Notes under the pieces: generated by a model
Databases searched by the model: none
What the model was told of the DNA's origin: nothing
Seen by the model: only the letters and a program-made list of their open reading frames with translations
Made by a program: the position numbers and the translations under genes
From: Pyrinomonadaceae bacterium
GTDB lineage: Bacteria > Acidobacteriota > Blastocatellia > Pyrinomonadales > Pyrinomonadaceae
Length of the DNA: 64,000 nt
Reading direction: 5' to 3'
NCBI GenBank assembly: GCA_021228405.1
Contig: JAJQRF010000001.1
Span: 1 to 64,000, forward strand
Part shown: in pieces, positions 26,677-35,039 of the stretch
Layout of the letters: every line of letters starts with the position of its first letter
How positions within the stretch are numbered: position 1 is the stretch's first letter

Positions 26677-26931
26677 CTATTCTTTTAAATCTACTATATC
26701 GGTCGAAGTGTCCGAACTGTTCTGAATCGCGCCGACCCCTTCGGTCGGCGCGGTTTTTTCGTGGTCTTCGGTCGAATGATCTTGTCCGGTCGGTTTGCCC
26801 GCGCCCTCGTTTTCGTCAATCGCCTGAATGTCTTCGTCGCCGATCGTGCCGTCGCCGTTGGGCAAATCCCTGCCCGTCGCGGTCGTGTCTTTTTCGCTGT
26901 CGTTAAAAAAATTGTTCTTTTCGTTTGCCAT
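26677..26931 (-). CDS. Small acidic, probably disordered protein
   Basis: 84 residues from the ATG at 26931, with the ribosome-binding site AGGGGAAG 4 bases before it. Composition is dominated by Asp, Glu, Gly, Thr and Asn, with no hydrophobic core (e.g. TGRDLPNGDGTIGDEDIQAIDENEG), so it is likely unfolded. No family recognised. Its stop is only 4 bases from the adjacent inverted-repeat element. Confidence 0.55.
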   Translation of the reverse strand: MANEKNNFFNDSEKDTTATGRDLPNGDGTIGDEDIQAIDENEGAGKPTGQDHSTEDHEKTAPTEGVGAIQNSSDTSTDIVDLKE

Positions 26932-27093
26932 AATCTTCCCCTTGTCCAATTAAATGTTAGATTTAGATTGTTTCAAGTTTCGCGCCGAAATTCAATTTGG
27001 GATAACGGATAGTTGATAATTGATGGACGATGACACAACGCAAGACTTTCTACGATCATTTACATTTTACCGAACATTATTCGGAAATTTGAC
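26932..27093. other. Spacer with short seven-base repeats
   Basis: AT-rich. Around 27000-27023 it has a few GGATAAC/GGATAGT/TGATAAT heptamers of the same family as the hairpin at 43356-43417. No gene seen. Confidence 0.4.
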
Positions 27094-27315
27094 TAATTAC
27101 ACGTGTTTTTGTCGATTTTCATCCGTTTTTTAGAATTTCCTTCTGTTAGCGCCGATTTTCACGTGTTTGTGATGATTTTCATCGTGTTTGTGACGATTTT
27201 CATCCGTTTTTAGCGATTTTCATCCGTTCGCGGCGATTTTCACTCTGTCGGGGACGATTTTCATCCGTTTTTGGCGATTTTCACCTGTTGGCGGCGAATT
27301 TCATTTATTTTTGTC
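27094..27315. repeat. Array B: 20/21-bp degenerate tandem repeat, GATTTTC type
   Basis: Ten head-to-tail units. The core GATTTTC (GAATTTC in two) starts at 27114, 27133, 27154, 27174, 27195, 27215, 27235, 27256, 27276 and 27296, so the spacing alternates between 20 and 21 with one 19. The consensus is about GTTNNNGRCGATTTTCAYCY. It lies between the acidic-protein gene and the lysS tail fragment. The 20/21 alternation keeps the units on the same face of the helix. Confidence 0.85.
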
Positions 27316-27482
27316 AAATAAAAAAAGTTCCCCGCCATTTCAATGAGTGGTGGCGCAAAGCGACGGGGTGATTATAAAACGAATGAAATTTCGACTGATT
27401 AAATTTAAATAAATCAACTTCGTCCGCAAAGTGAGAGAAAACTTCCCTTCCTGAAAAAGGAGGAAAGCCTTTTTCCTAATTA
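27316..27482. other. Spacer with a terminator-like hairpin
   Basis: GAAAAAGG (27453-27460) and CCTTTTTC (27468-27475) can pair and are followed by T-rich sequence on the minus strand, just after the end of the lysS tail fragment. Further left, 27335-27375 holds a GC-rich segment with CCCCGCC and GACGGGG arms. No gene seen. Confidence 0.4.
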
Positions 27483-27597
27483 TTATTCTGCCGTTTCTTT
27501 TTCTTCTTCTTTGACAAGGGGACGCATATGCGGAAAAGTAATCACGTCGCGGATCGAATGGTTGTTGGTCAAAAGCATCACGAGGCGGTCGATGCCG
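27483..27597 (-). pseudogene. Detached C-terminal tail of a lysyl-tRNA synthetase gene
   Basis: The frame reads [27 protein letters not shown], then a charged tail ending KETAE and a stop. This is class II motif 3 and the C-terminus of LysRS. At DNA level 27520-27597 matches the end of the intact lysS (28297-28374) at about nine in ten positions. Upstream of the match the frame is unrelated and overlaps the lipoprotein gene, so no complete synthetase exists here. It looks like the original 3' end of lysS, cut off when the 0.8-kb segment carrying the lipoprotein gene and a second tail was inserted, or else the product of a partial duplication. Confidence 0.8.
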
Positions 27598-27628
27598 CAG
27601 GTGAAGTGCAACTGTTTGGTGAAACGAT

Positions 27629-28126
27629 TTATTTCGGGTTTTCCGGCAATCTCTGAGCAAATTCGGTCATTGAGAAACTTGCGCATTTCAGTTCGTCATT
27701 CTCGACAATAACCGAAACTTGTAAAGAGTATTTTCCCATTTCCGCCTTATCGGTTTTGGCTGAATAAATAAACTTTCTCATCGGCTTTTTCGTGCCGTCG
27801 GGAAATGTCCAATAACCTATTTCTTCAGACTTATATTTTGTTTCGATCACTTTTCCAAAATGTGAATCTAATTTTTCGAGGGTCTTTGGAATTTCATCAG
27901 AAGAATAGGTTTTGCGAAACAGTCCCGTCATTTTTGAATAAAGTTCCTGATTTTTTTCCGCTATTATTTCTTCGACCGTTTCATTACTGAATTCAAACGC
28001 TTTTTCACGATCTATCGCCAACCCCATTTTCATATCAGGATCGTTTTCGCCCGTTCCGAAGTTAACGGAACAGCCGATGTTTAGTAACAGAAATGTGAGC
28101 GATAGTAAAATAATTATCTTACGCAT
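27629..28126 (-). CDS. Small lipoprotein lying between two lysS tails
   Basis: 165 residues from the ATG at 28126. The signal [20 protein letters not shown] has a lipobox ending in Cys19, so the protein is likely lipid-anchored. The mature part is about 145 residues with no family I recognise: a helical section ([19 protein letters not shown]-like) followed by beta-rich sequence with [19 protein letters not shown]. It lies between the intact lysS and the detached lysS tail, which points to arrival by insertion or tandem duplication. Confidence 0.65.
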   Translation of the reverse strand: MRKIIILLSLTFLLLNIGCSVNFGTGENDPDMKMGLAIDREKAFEFSNETVEEIIAEKNQELYSKMTGLFRKTYSSDEIPKTLEKLDSHFGKVIETKYKSEEIGYWTFPDGTKKPMRKFIYSAKTDKAEMGKYSLQVSVIVENDELKCASFSMTEFAQRLPENPK

Positions 28127-28161
28127 ATTTATTAGAATCTGGATCATAAATGATTGGAGCA

Positions 28162-28231
28162 AGTTGAGAGTCCCGCGTTTACGCGGCTTTTCGCGCAAGC
28201 TTTTGCCGCCTGAAGGCGCGACTCTCAACGC
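28162..28231. repeat. Inverted-repeat element, GAGTCCCGC family, copy 2
   Basis: GTTGAGAGTCCCGCG on the left pairs with CGCGACTCTCAAC on the right, with inner sequence GCCGCCTGAAGG shared with the copies at 26611 and 39140. It lies between the lipoprotein gene and lysS. Confidence 0.72.
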
Positions 28232-28283
28232 TTGAAAATTATTTATGAGATGTGTTCTGGTTATCTTCTTTGTTTGTTTCGGA

Positions 28284-30221
28284 CTATTTACTTTCAGGAC
28301 GCATATGCGGGAAAAGAATCACGTCGCGAATCGAATGTTTGTTTGTCAAAAGCATCACGAGGCGGTCGATGCCGATTCCGATGCCGGCGGCGGGCGGCAT
28401 TCCGTAACTCAGCGCGCGAATGTAATCTTCGTCCAAAACCATCGCTTCCGCGTCGCCGCCTTCGCGTTCCTTCATCTGATCGACAAAACGCTCGAACTGT
28501 TCCTGCGGGTCGTTCAATTCCGAAAACCCGTTCGCGCATTCCATCCCGTTAATAAAAAGCTCGAACCGCTCGGCAATCTGCGGATTTTCAGGCGAAGCTT
28601 TCGACAAAGGCGAAATCGATTTCGGGTAATCAATGATGAATGTTGGCTGGATTAGATATTCTTCAACAAAATCTTCAAATACTGAAACAATATCCTTAGA
28701 CCTTTCTATTTCCGTTAAGTTTATTCCCGCAAATTTTTTAACGATTTCTTCCCATTTACTATCAATTAATTTATCAGCTTCTTCTTTGCTTAATTTCTCT
28801 TTTGGTTCATCTCCGCCGTCGAAATAATAAACTTCGTTATATAATTCATTTTCAATCCACCATAAAAAATCACTAAGCACTCTGATGTTTGCGCCTTTGT
28901 CTAACCAGTTGCTTATTTCTTCTGTTATATAAGATTTCGCTATTCCACTTTGGCGAGCAATAGCTTCTTTCATTGTCAATCGTTCAAACTTGGAGAAATC
29001 AATGATATTTACAGCTTCGTTGAGTATAATTCCATCCATTTCAAGAACAAATTTTTGAGAAACACCCTTATATTTCACTTGCAAACTTCCGCCTGTCGCT
29101 TTTTGCACCGATTCTTTGATCATCGCTTCGGCGAAATCCATCATTCCGTTGACATCCATATAGGCGCAATAGAATTCGAGCATCGTAAATTCGGGATTGT
29201 GTTTATACGACAAACCTTCGTTGCGGAAATTGCGGTTGAGTTCGTAAACCTTTTCAAAACCGCCGACCGTCAGGCGTTTGAGATAAAGTTCGGGCGCGAT
29301 GCGCGCATAAAGCGGAATTCCCAACGCTTCGTGAAAAGTTTCAAACGGAGTCGCCGCCGCGCCCGTCGCTTTCGGCGTGAGCATCGGCGTTTCGACTTCG
29401 ATGTAACCCGCATCGTCGAGAAATCGGCGCATTCCGCTAATCAATTTCGCCCGCCGCTCGAAAACTTCGCGCGTCGTCAAACCTTCGTGTTCGACCTGAA
29501 GGCTCGACGCGATGAGATCGGCATAACGGTAACGGCGGCGCAGTTCGGGATCAGCAATGCCGTGCATCTTGTCGGGCATCGGGAGCAGAGCTTTTGAAAG
29601 AAACTGAAACGTTTCGACGTGCACCGAAAGTTCGCCCGTGTTGGTCAAAAACAAAAATCCTTCCGCGCCGACAAAATCGCCGTGATCGAGAAGTTTGAAA
29701 ACTTCCCAACCGTCAATAGTGGTCGGTGGTCGGTGATCGGCGGTCGGTTCATTTTCTTCATTCTGACCACTGACCACTGACCACTGACCACTATTATAAA
29801 TGGCTTTTGCATCATCGCGCCGAACGTAAATCTGCAAACGATTAATGCCGTCGCTCAGGTGAACGAACGCCGCTTTGCCCATCACACGCGGCGGAACGGC
29901 GAGGCGACCCGAAATCCGTGCATTGCCAAAGGCTTTTAGTTTTTCATTGAGTTGCGCCTTTAATTCTTGGTCGGGCTTTTCGCCTTCGGGCGTTGCGTCT
30001 TTAAGTTGTTTGACGATTTCCGCGACAGGCGCAAACTTCAAAAGATTCGAGATCGTATCTTCAACTCCCGAAATCTTCGAGCGTTCGTATTTATTCGGAT
30101 AAGAATTTCCGATCAGAGCTTCCAACGCCTTCAAATGCTCGACGCGCGCCTGCACCTGATCGTTGTCTTCGATAATTTCCGCTTCAATGATTGTTTTTGT
30201 GTTCGTATTCGCAATAGACAT
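28284..30221 (-). CDS. lysS: Lysyl-tRNA synthetase, class II, with two insertions
   Basis: 645 residues from the ATG at 30221, clearly longer than the roughly 500 of typical bacterial LysRS. The OB-fold anticodon domain (about 90-240) precedes the catalytic core: motif 2 as [22 protein letters not shown] and motif 3 as [28 protein letters not shown]. Extra sequence comes from two places. First, about residues 142-170 are encoded by inverted seven-base repeats (29713-29796, GTCGGTG/TGACCAC type). Second, residues about 377-530 lie in an AT-rich block (28632-29090) and include an unusual segment with [24 protein letters not shown]. It charges tRNA-Lys. A copy of its 3' end is found at 27520-27597. 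Confidence 0.92.
   Translation of the reverse strand: MSIANTNTKTIIEAEIIEDNDQVQARVEHLKALEALIGNSYPNKYERSKISGVEDTISNLLKFAPVAEIVKQLKDATPEGEKPDQELKAQLNEKLKAFGNARISGRLAVPPRVMGKAAFVHLSDGINRLQIYVRRDDAKAIYNSGQWSVVSGQNEENEPTADHRPPTTIDGWEVFKLLDHGDFVGAEGFLFLTNTGELSVHVETFQFLSKALLPMPDKMHGIADPELRRRYRYADLIASSLQVEHEGLTTREVFERRAKLISGMRRFLDDAGYIEVETPMLTPKATGAAATPFETFHEALGIPLYARIAPELYLKRLTVGGFEKVYELNRNFRNEGLSYKHNPEFTMLEFYCAYMDVNGMMDFAEAMIKESVQKATGGSLQVKYKGVSQKFVLEMDGIILNEAVNIIDFSKFERLTMKEAIARQSGIAKSYITEEISNWLDKGANIRVLSDFLWWIENELYNEVYYFDGGDEPKEKLSKEEADKLIDSKWEEIVKKFAGINLTEIERSKDIVSVFEDFVEEYLIQPTFIIDYPKSISPLSKASPENPQIAERFELFINGMECANGFSELNDPQEQFERFVDQMKEREGGDAEAMVLDEDYIRALSYGMPPAAGIGIGIDRLVMLLTNKHSIRDVILFPHMRPESK
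29713..29796. repeat. In-frame inverted heptamer repeats inside lysS
   Basis: The left arm is built of GGTCGGT-like and the right arm of ACTGACC-like seven-base units that are complementary to one another. It is read through in frame as GQWSVVSGQ and related residues. It sits in the OB-fold domain of lysS, presumably in a surface loop. Confidence 0.8.
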
Positions 30222-30403
30222 AAAATTATTCGGTTCGTTGTTCGTGGTTCGTTGCCGAATTCGGATTAACGGCTGCCAACTCGTATAACTTACGAATTTA
30301 AAAATTATAAGCGAGCGTTGCAGAGTCGGCAATCAAGATTTTATGAAAGCGTGATTGTTTGTTGCATTAGTAAATCTTAGAATAAATGTTTTGAACAATA
30401 AAA

Positions 30404-33400
30404 ATGAACTTTGCGGCGGAAACATCAAACGAATTAAAAAGCTTGCGCGACGAAATAAAGCGCGGAACGCGTGTCATTTCCTTGAACGGCTTAACCTCGA
30501 TCGCCTCGAAAGCGTTCGTTTTATCGAAAATTCAAGCCGAAACCCGCAAAACCTTTGTCATCGTCACCGATTCAAACAAAGAACTCGAAGCCTGGAACTG
30601 CGATCTGGATTTCTGGCGAAACACTCCAAAGTCCAAAGTCCAAAGTCCGAAGCCGGCAAACGAAGACTCAGGACTCAAGACTCAGGACGCAGGACTGCTG
30701 ATTTTGCCATCGTTTGAAACCGACGTTTATTCAGGCACTTCGCCGCACGCCGAAACGCAGGAAGAACGCGCTCTGACGCTCTGGAGGCTAGTCGCGGAAA
30801 AATCAGGAAAACCCGATTTTCTGATTCTTTCGGCAAAATCTTTGATAACGAAAACACTCTCGCCCGCTGAAATTAAAAACTTAGGCGCAAATCTGAAACG
30901 CGACGAAGATTTTCCGCCCGAAGAATTGATCGAAAAGCTCGTCGCCTGCGGTTACGTGCGCGAAGAACCGATCAAGAACGTCGGCGAATTTTCCGTGCGC
31001 GGCGGGATTCTGGATGTTTGGTCGCCAACGGCGGAAAATCCCGTCCGCATCGAATTTTTCGGCGATACGGTCGATTCGATCAGGGAGTTCGATGCCGAAA
31101 CCCAGCTTTCGATCGGGCAGATAAAAGAAATTTCAATCGCCCCGATGCGCGAATTTTCCGCCGTTTCGTCGGATTTCAACGATTGGTCGTTCTTTGCGCG
31201 CGAAAGATTCGCGGACGAAAAATTTGCCCGCGCCGTCAAAGACCGCGCCGATTTTGCCGACGAAGGCGAGGATTTTTCGGGTTGGGAATTTATGTTGCCG
31301 CTCGTCAAACTGCGTGAATCGAGTGTTCTCGATTTTCTCAAAGATTGCGTTTTCATTATCGACGAACCTGCGCAAATCGAACAAACGCTGACCAATTTTT
31401 ACGAAACGCTCGAAAAACGTTACGCCGAGATTAGCGAAGCCGGCGAGATCGGGCTTGCGCCGGATGAATTGTTTCTGGACGGCGTAAGTTTGCGCGAAAA
31501 TCTTGAAAAAAGATCACGCGTCGAGCTTCGCGCACTGGGGAAAACTGCCGCCGCGACAGATGAGCAGTTTATCTTGTCGGAACCGTCTGCGGTAGTGGGC
31601 GGGTTAAAATTCGGCGAATCAGATGCGACGGATTCCCCAGCCGCTACCGCAGACGGTTCTGACCTGCAACGCCGACCGCTCTTCTTGTTCACAACCGCCG
31701 AAAAATCGGCAGATTTCGAGATCATATCGCGCTCAACGCGCAAGTTTCACGGCAACGTCCGCGAATTCGCGAACCAATTCAAAGACCAAAAACCAAAGCC
31801 CGAAGATCAATCTTTGATCGTCATCCAATCGCAGGGAATCGCCGAAAGATTCACGGAGATTATGCGCGAATTCGACGTTTCGGTTGCGCCTGACACTCTA
31901 TTTGTCGGCGATCTGTCGAACGGTTTTGAAATTCCGTCCCTGAATCTGACCGTTTACACCGAAAACGACATTTTCGGCGAATCGACGCAAGCCGAATACA
32001 AACAGCCGAAGACCAAAACCCAGAGATCGAAAACCAATCTCGGCGCGTTCATTTCCGACTTCCGCGATCTGAAACCGGGTGATTACGTCGTGCACGTCGA
32101 TCACGGAATCGGACGTTTTGAAGGGTTGCAGACGATCAGTTCGCAGGGCGTTGAGCGCGAATTTATGTTGCTCATCTACGCCGAAAACTCGAAATTGTTC
32201 GTCCCTGTCGAAAGATTGGATTTAGTTTCGCGTTTCTCTTCGGGCGAAGGCACGGCTCCGGCTCTCGAACGCTTGGGCGGTCTGGGCTGGCAGAAAACCA
32301 AAGCCAAGGCGAAACGCGCAATGCGCGATATGGCGGACGAACTGCTTCGACTTTACGCCGAACGCAAAATGGTTTCGGGCTTTGCCTTTTCGGGCGATTC
32401 GCCGTGGCAGGAAGAATTCGAGGACGCTTTTCCATACGCGCTCACAACCGATCAGGCAAAAGCGATTGACGATGTGAAAAACGATATGCAGACAGCGGTT
32501 CCGATGGACAGATTGATCGTCGGCGATGTCGGCTACGGCAAAACCGAAGTTGCGATGCGCGCCGCGTTCAAAGCCGTGATGGACGGAAAACAGGTCGCCG
32601 TGCTCACACCGACGACCGTTCTGGCGTATCAGCATTTCGAGAATTTCAAAAAACGCTTTAATGCTTTTCCGATCAAAATAGATTTGCTTTCGCGTTTTCG
32701 CTCGTCAAAGGAACAAAAGCTCGTCGTCGAATCTGCCGAAAAAAAACAGATCGACATTCTGATCGGAACGCACCGCATTCTTTCGACCGACGTGAAAATG
32801 CCGAATCTCGGCTTGGTCGTGGTTGACGAAGAACAGCGTTTCGGCGTGGCGCACAAGGAAAAGCTCAAACAATTAAAGAAAAAAGTCGATGTTCTGACGC
32901 TTTCGGCAACGCCGATTCCGCGCACTTTGAATATGTCGCTGCTCGGAATGCGCGATATGTCCGTCATCGAAACGCCGCCGCGCGACCGGCTGGCGATCAA
33001 CACGCAGGTCGTCCAGTTTTCCGAAGGCGTGATTAAATCCGCGATCGAACTCGAACTTGCACGAAACGGTCAGGTTTTCTTTATTCACAACCGCGTCGAA
33101 TCCATCGAAGCGATTGCCGCGCACGTCAAAAAGATCGTGCCGAATGCGCGCGTCGTCATCGCGCACGGGCAGATGAACGAAAAGGAAATGGAACAAGCCG
33201 TGCTCGATTTTGTCGATTATCAATACGACGTTCTCGTGGCGACGACGATCATCGAAAACGGCATCGACATTCCGCGCGCCAACACGATCATTATCAACCG
33301 CGCCGACAACTACGGACTTTCACAACTCTACCAGCTTCGCGGGCGCGTCGGTCGCTCGAACCGCCGCGCTTATGCTTATTTGCTGATTCCTTCGGAACTC

Positions 33401-34048
33401 GAATTAACGCCGATCGCGCGGCGCAGACTTTCGGCAATCCGCGAATTTTCCGATCTCGGCGCGGGATTTCGCATTGCCGCGCTCGATTTGGAACTGCGCG
33501 GCGCGGGAAACATTCTCGGCGGTCAGCAGTCGGGACAACTGGACGCGCTCGGCTTCGATCTTTACACGAAAATGTTGGAGCGCACGATCCAGGAATTGAA
33601 AGGCGAAACGGTCGAAGACGAAATTTCGGTTTCGATCAATCTGGGCATCGACGTTTCGATTCCGAAGGATTACATCGTCGAAACTTCACAGCGTTTGAGA
33701 ACTTACAAACGCATTTCGTCGGCTTCAAACGATGAGGAATTGAACAAAATTTACAGCGAAATTTCCGACCGTTACGGCAAGATTCCCGAATCGGTCGATT
33801 GTTTGTTTGAATATGCGCGATTAAGAAAAACAGCCGAAGAAATGCGGATCATCTCGGTCGATAAAACGGCGAACGGTTTCGCGGTCAAATTCGACCAAAA
33901 CGCAAAGGTTTCGCCCGACAAATTGATGGAATTATTGACGGACGAAAGCGTTTATAACTTTTCGCCGAACGGCATTTTACGAGTCGTGACGGATGAGGAA
34001 AATCTTATCGAAGCGGCGCGGAAACTGCTTTTGAATATTCAGGAATAA
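30404..34048 (+). CDS. mfd: Transcription-repair coupling factor Mfd
   Basis: 1214 residues. The UvrB-like N-terminal part is followed by the RNA-polymerase-interacting domain near residue 559 (GDYVVHVDHGIGRFEG). The two RecG-like helicase lobes have Walker A GDVGYGKTE near 706, DEEQRFGV near 807 and SATPIPRTLNMSLLGMRD. RGRVGRSNRRAYAYLL lies in the second lobe, and the TRCF C-terminal domain ends the protein. Mfd removes stalled RNA polymerase and recruits UvrA. Three stretches look inserted: heptamer repeats at 30629-30705, a palindromic element at 31577-31663, and a short CCAAA-type run near 31780-31810. All keep the frame and lie in the less conserved first third. Divergent from lysS. Confidence 0.95.
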   Translation: MNFAAETSNELKSLRDEIKRGTRVISLNGLTSIASKAFVLSKIQAETRKTFVIVTDSNKELEAWNCDLDFWRNTPKSKVQSPKPANEDSGLKTQDAGLLILPSFETDVYSGTSPHAETQEERALTLWRLVAEKSGKPDFLILSAKSLITKTLSPAEIKNLGANLKRDEDFPPEELIEKLVACGYVREEPIKNVGEFSVRGGILDVWSPTAENPVRIEFFGDTVDSIREFDAETQLSIGQIKEISIAPMREFSAVSSDFNDWSFFARERFADEKFARAVKDRADFADEGEDFSGWEFMLPLVKLRESSVLDFLKDCVFIIDEPAQIEQTLTNFYETLEKRYAEISEAGEIGLAPDELFLDGVSLRENLEKRSRVELRALGKTAAATDEQFILSEPSAVVGGLKFGESDATDSPAATADGSDLQRRPLFLFTTAEKSADFEIISRSTRKFHGNVREFANQFKDQKPKPEDQSLIVIQSQGIAERFTEIMREFDVSVAPDTLFVGDLSNGFEIPSLNLTVYTENDIFGESTQAEYKQPKTKTQRSKTNLGAFISDFRDLKPGDYVVHVDHGIGRFEGLQTISSQGVEREFMLLIYAENSKLFVPVERLDLVSRFSSGEGTAPALERLGGLGWQKTKAKAKRAMRDMADELLRLYAERKMVSGFAFSGDSPWQEEFEDAFPYALTTDQAKAIDDVKNDMQTAVPMDRLIVGDVGYGKTEVAMRAAFKAVMDGKQVAVLTPTTVLAYQHFENFKKRFNAFPIKIDLLSRFRSSKEQKLVVESAEKKQIDILIGTHRILSTDVKMPNLGLVVVDEEQRFGVAHKEKLKQLKKKVDVLTLSATPIPRTLNMSLLGMRDMSVIETPPRDRLAINTQVVQFSEGVIKSAIELELARNGQVFFIHNRVESIEAIAAHVKKIVPNARVVIAHGQMNEKEMEQAVLDFVDYQYDVLVATTIIENGIDIPRANTIIINRADNYGLSQLYQLRGRVGRSNRRAYAYLLIPSELELTPIARRRLSAIREFSDLGAGFRIAALDLELRGAGNILGGQQSGQLDALGFDLYTKMLERTIQELKGETVEDEISVSINLGIDVSIPKDYIVETSQRLRTYKRISSASNDEELNKIYSEISDRYGKIPESVDCLFEYARLRKTAEEMRIISVDKTANGFAVKFDQNAKVSPDKLMELLTDESVYNFSPNGILRVVTDEENLIEAARKLLLNIQE
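30629..30705 (+). repeat. In-frame heptamer repeats inside mfd
   Basis: TCCAAAG occurs three times in a row, followed by TCCGAAG, and after a short gap come ACTCAGG/ACTCAAG/ACTCAGG/ACGCAGG. They are translated as low-complexity residues (TPKSKVQSPK, then LKTQDAG). Confidence 0.82.
31577..31663. repeat. Palindromic element inserted in frame in mfd
   Basis: The left arm GTCGGAACCGTCTGCGGTAG and the right arm CTACCGCAGACGGTTCTGAC are near-perfect inverted copies bracketing about 45 bases. The 87-base element adds about 29 codons without breaking the frame. A fragment of the same element (AGAACCGTCTGCGGCAGCGG) occurs at 51164-51183 between two genes. Confidence 0.78.
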
Positions 34049-34192
34049 GTTTGCCTACAAAAGAAACAAGAAAAACGAAAGCCGAAAGAATTGTTTGTAA
34101 TTAATCTTTCATCTGATAATTCGTGCATTGCTAAAGCTATCTTTTATTTTTTGATTTTTTCGTTTCTTTCGTTTATTTCGCAGGCTAAATTC

Positions 34193-34849
34193 TTATTCCG
34201 TGCAATCGTTGTATAGATTGGTTTCACAGACGAACAAATTCGGGACTACTTCTTTCGTTTGAGTTCTGACGGTTTGCCAGACTTCCGAGTTTGGATAGTT
34301 TTCCTTTGTCCAGCCAAGTTTTTTACGGTTTTTCCAGACAAATTCATACGCTTCTTTTTCGTCCGCGCCTTTCAGATGCTGTGCTTCGTGCAGAAGAATC
34401 GCGGCGCGTTCGAGGTCGTCGGTCGAACGATTGAAAAAGTCGGGATAGATCGTCATAATTTCGAGCGGATAATTGGTCGCGGCATAGGCATTTTCCTTGA
34501 CGACCGAAGCGTTCAGCCAATGATCGTTGGCGCGGTAAACCGTAAAATATCTGAGCATTCGCACTTCACTCGTAAAACCTTTCGCTTCGAGAACATCGAT
34601 GGCGCGTTCGACCGTTTTTCCTTCTTCATAACTTAAACGTTTGGCGGAAAAAATGAGCGAAAAATAAAAACCCAGAACCGAAAAGACGACGACCAGCAAA
34701 CAAACGGCGGCGCGTTTGAAGATTTTCGACCGCAAAAATGAGTTATTTGTCGGTAGATTATTGACTTCGACGAGATGCGACTGGCAACGCGCACAATTTT
34801 CAGCGGTCGGAAAGTTGACCAATTTACAGCTCGGACATTTTTTATTCAT
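34193..34849 (-). CDS. Membrane-anchored zinc-ribbon protein with HExxH metallopeptidase motif
   Basis: 218 residues. Cys5, Cys8, Cys19 and Cys22 (CPSC...CARC) form an N-terminal zinc ribbon. One membrane helix spans about 46-66. The outer part contains LLHEAQHLKGADEKEAYEF, with His154, Glu155 and His158 as the HExxH metal site and Glu164 or Glu166 as possible third ligand. This arrangement suggests a small peptidase facing the periplasm and a zinc ribbon in the cytoplasm. Two cysteines near the C-terminus (VCETNLYNDC) may pair. I know no exact family. The gene is convergent with mfd. Confidence 0.65.
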   Translation of the reverse strand: MNKKCPSCKLVNFPTAENCARCQSHLVEVNNLPTNNSFLRSKIFKRAAVCLLVVVFSVLGFYFSLIFSAKRLSYEEGKTVERAIDVLEAKGFTSEVRMLRYFTVYRANDHWLNASVVKENAYAATNYPLEIMTIYPDFFNRSTDDLERAAILLHEAQHLKGADEKEAYEFVWKNRKKLGWTKENYPNSEVWQTVRTQTKEVVPNLFVCETNLYNDCTE

Positions 34850-35039
34850 CTCGGTAAGGTGCGGTTTTGCGGAAAACCTGCTATTAATTAAAAAGTTTCA
34901 ATTTCGCCGCTTTCCACGAATTTATATGTTTTTGAGTTCAAAAGAAACGCAGGCGGTTTTTTGTGCATCAAACTCCCAAGTTGCCAAACACGAGCATAGA
35001 ATATTAATATTTTCAGTTACATTTCTTAAGGAGTAAACA

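Noticed and set aside
27094-27315. CRISPR array
   Set aside because: Units are directly adjacent with no unique spacers, units vary, and no cas gene is present in the window.
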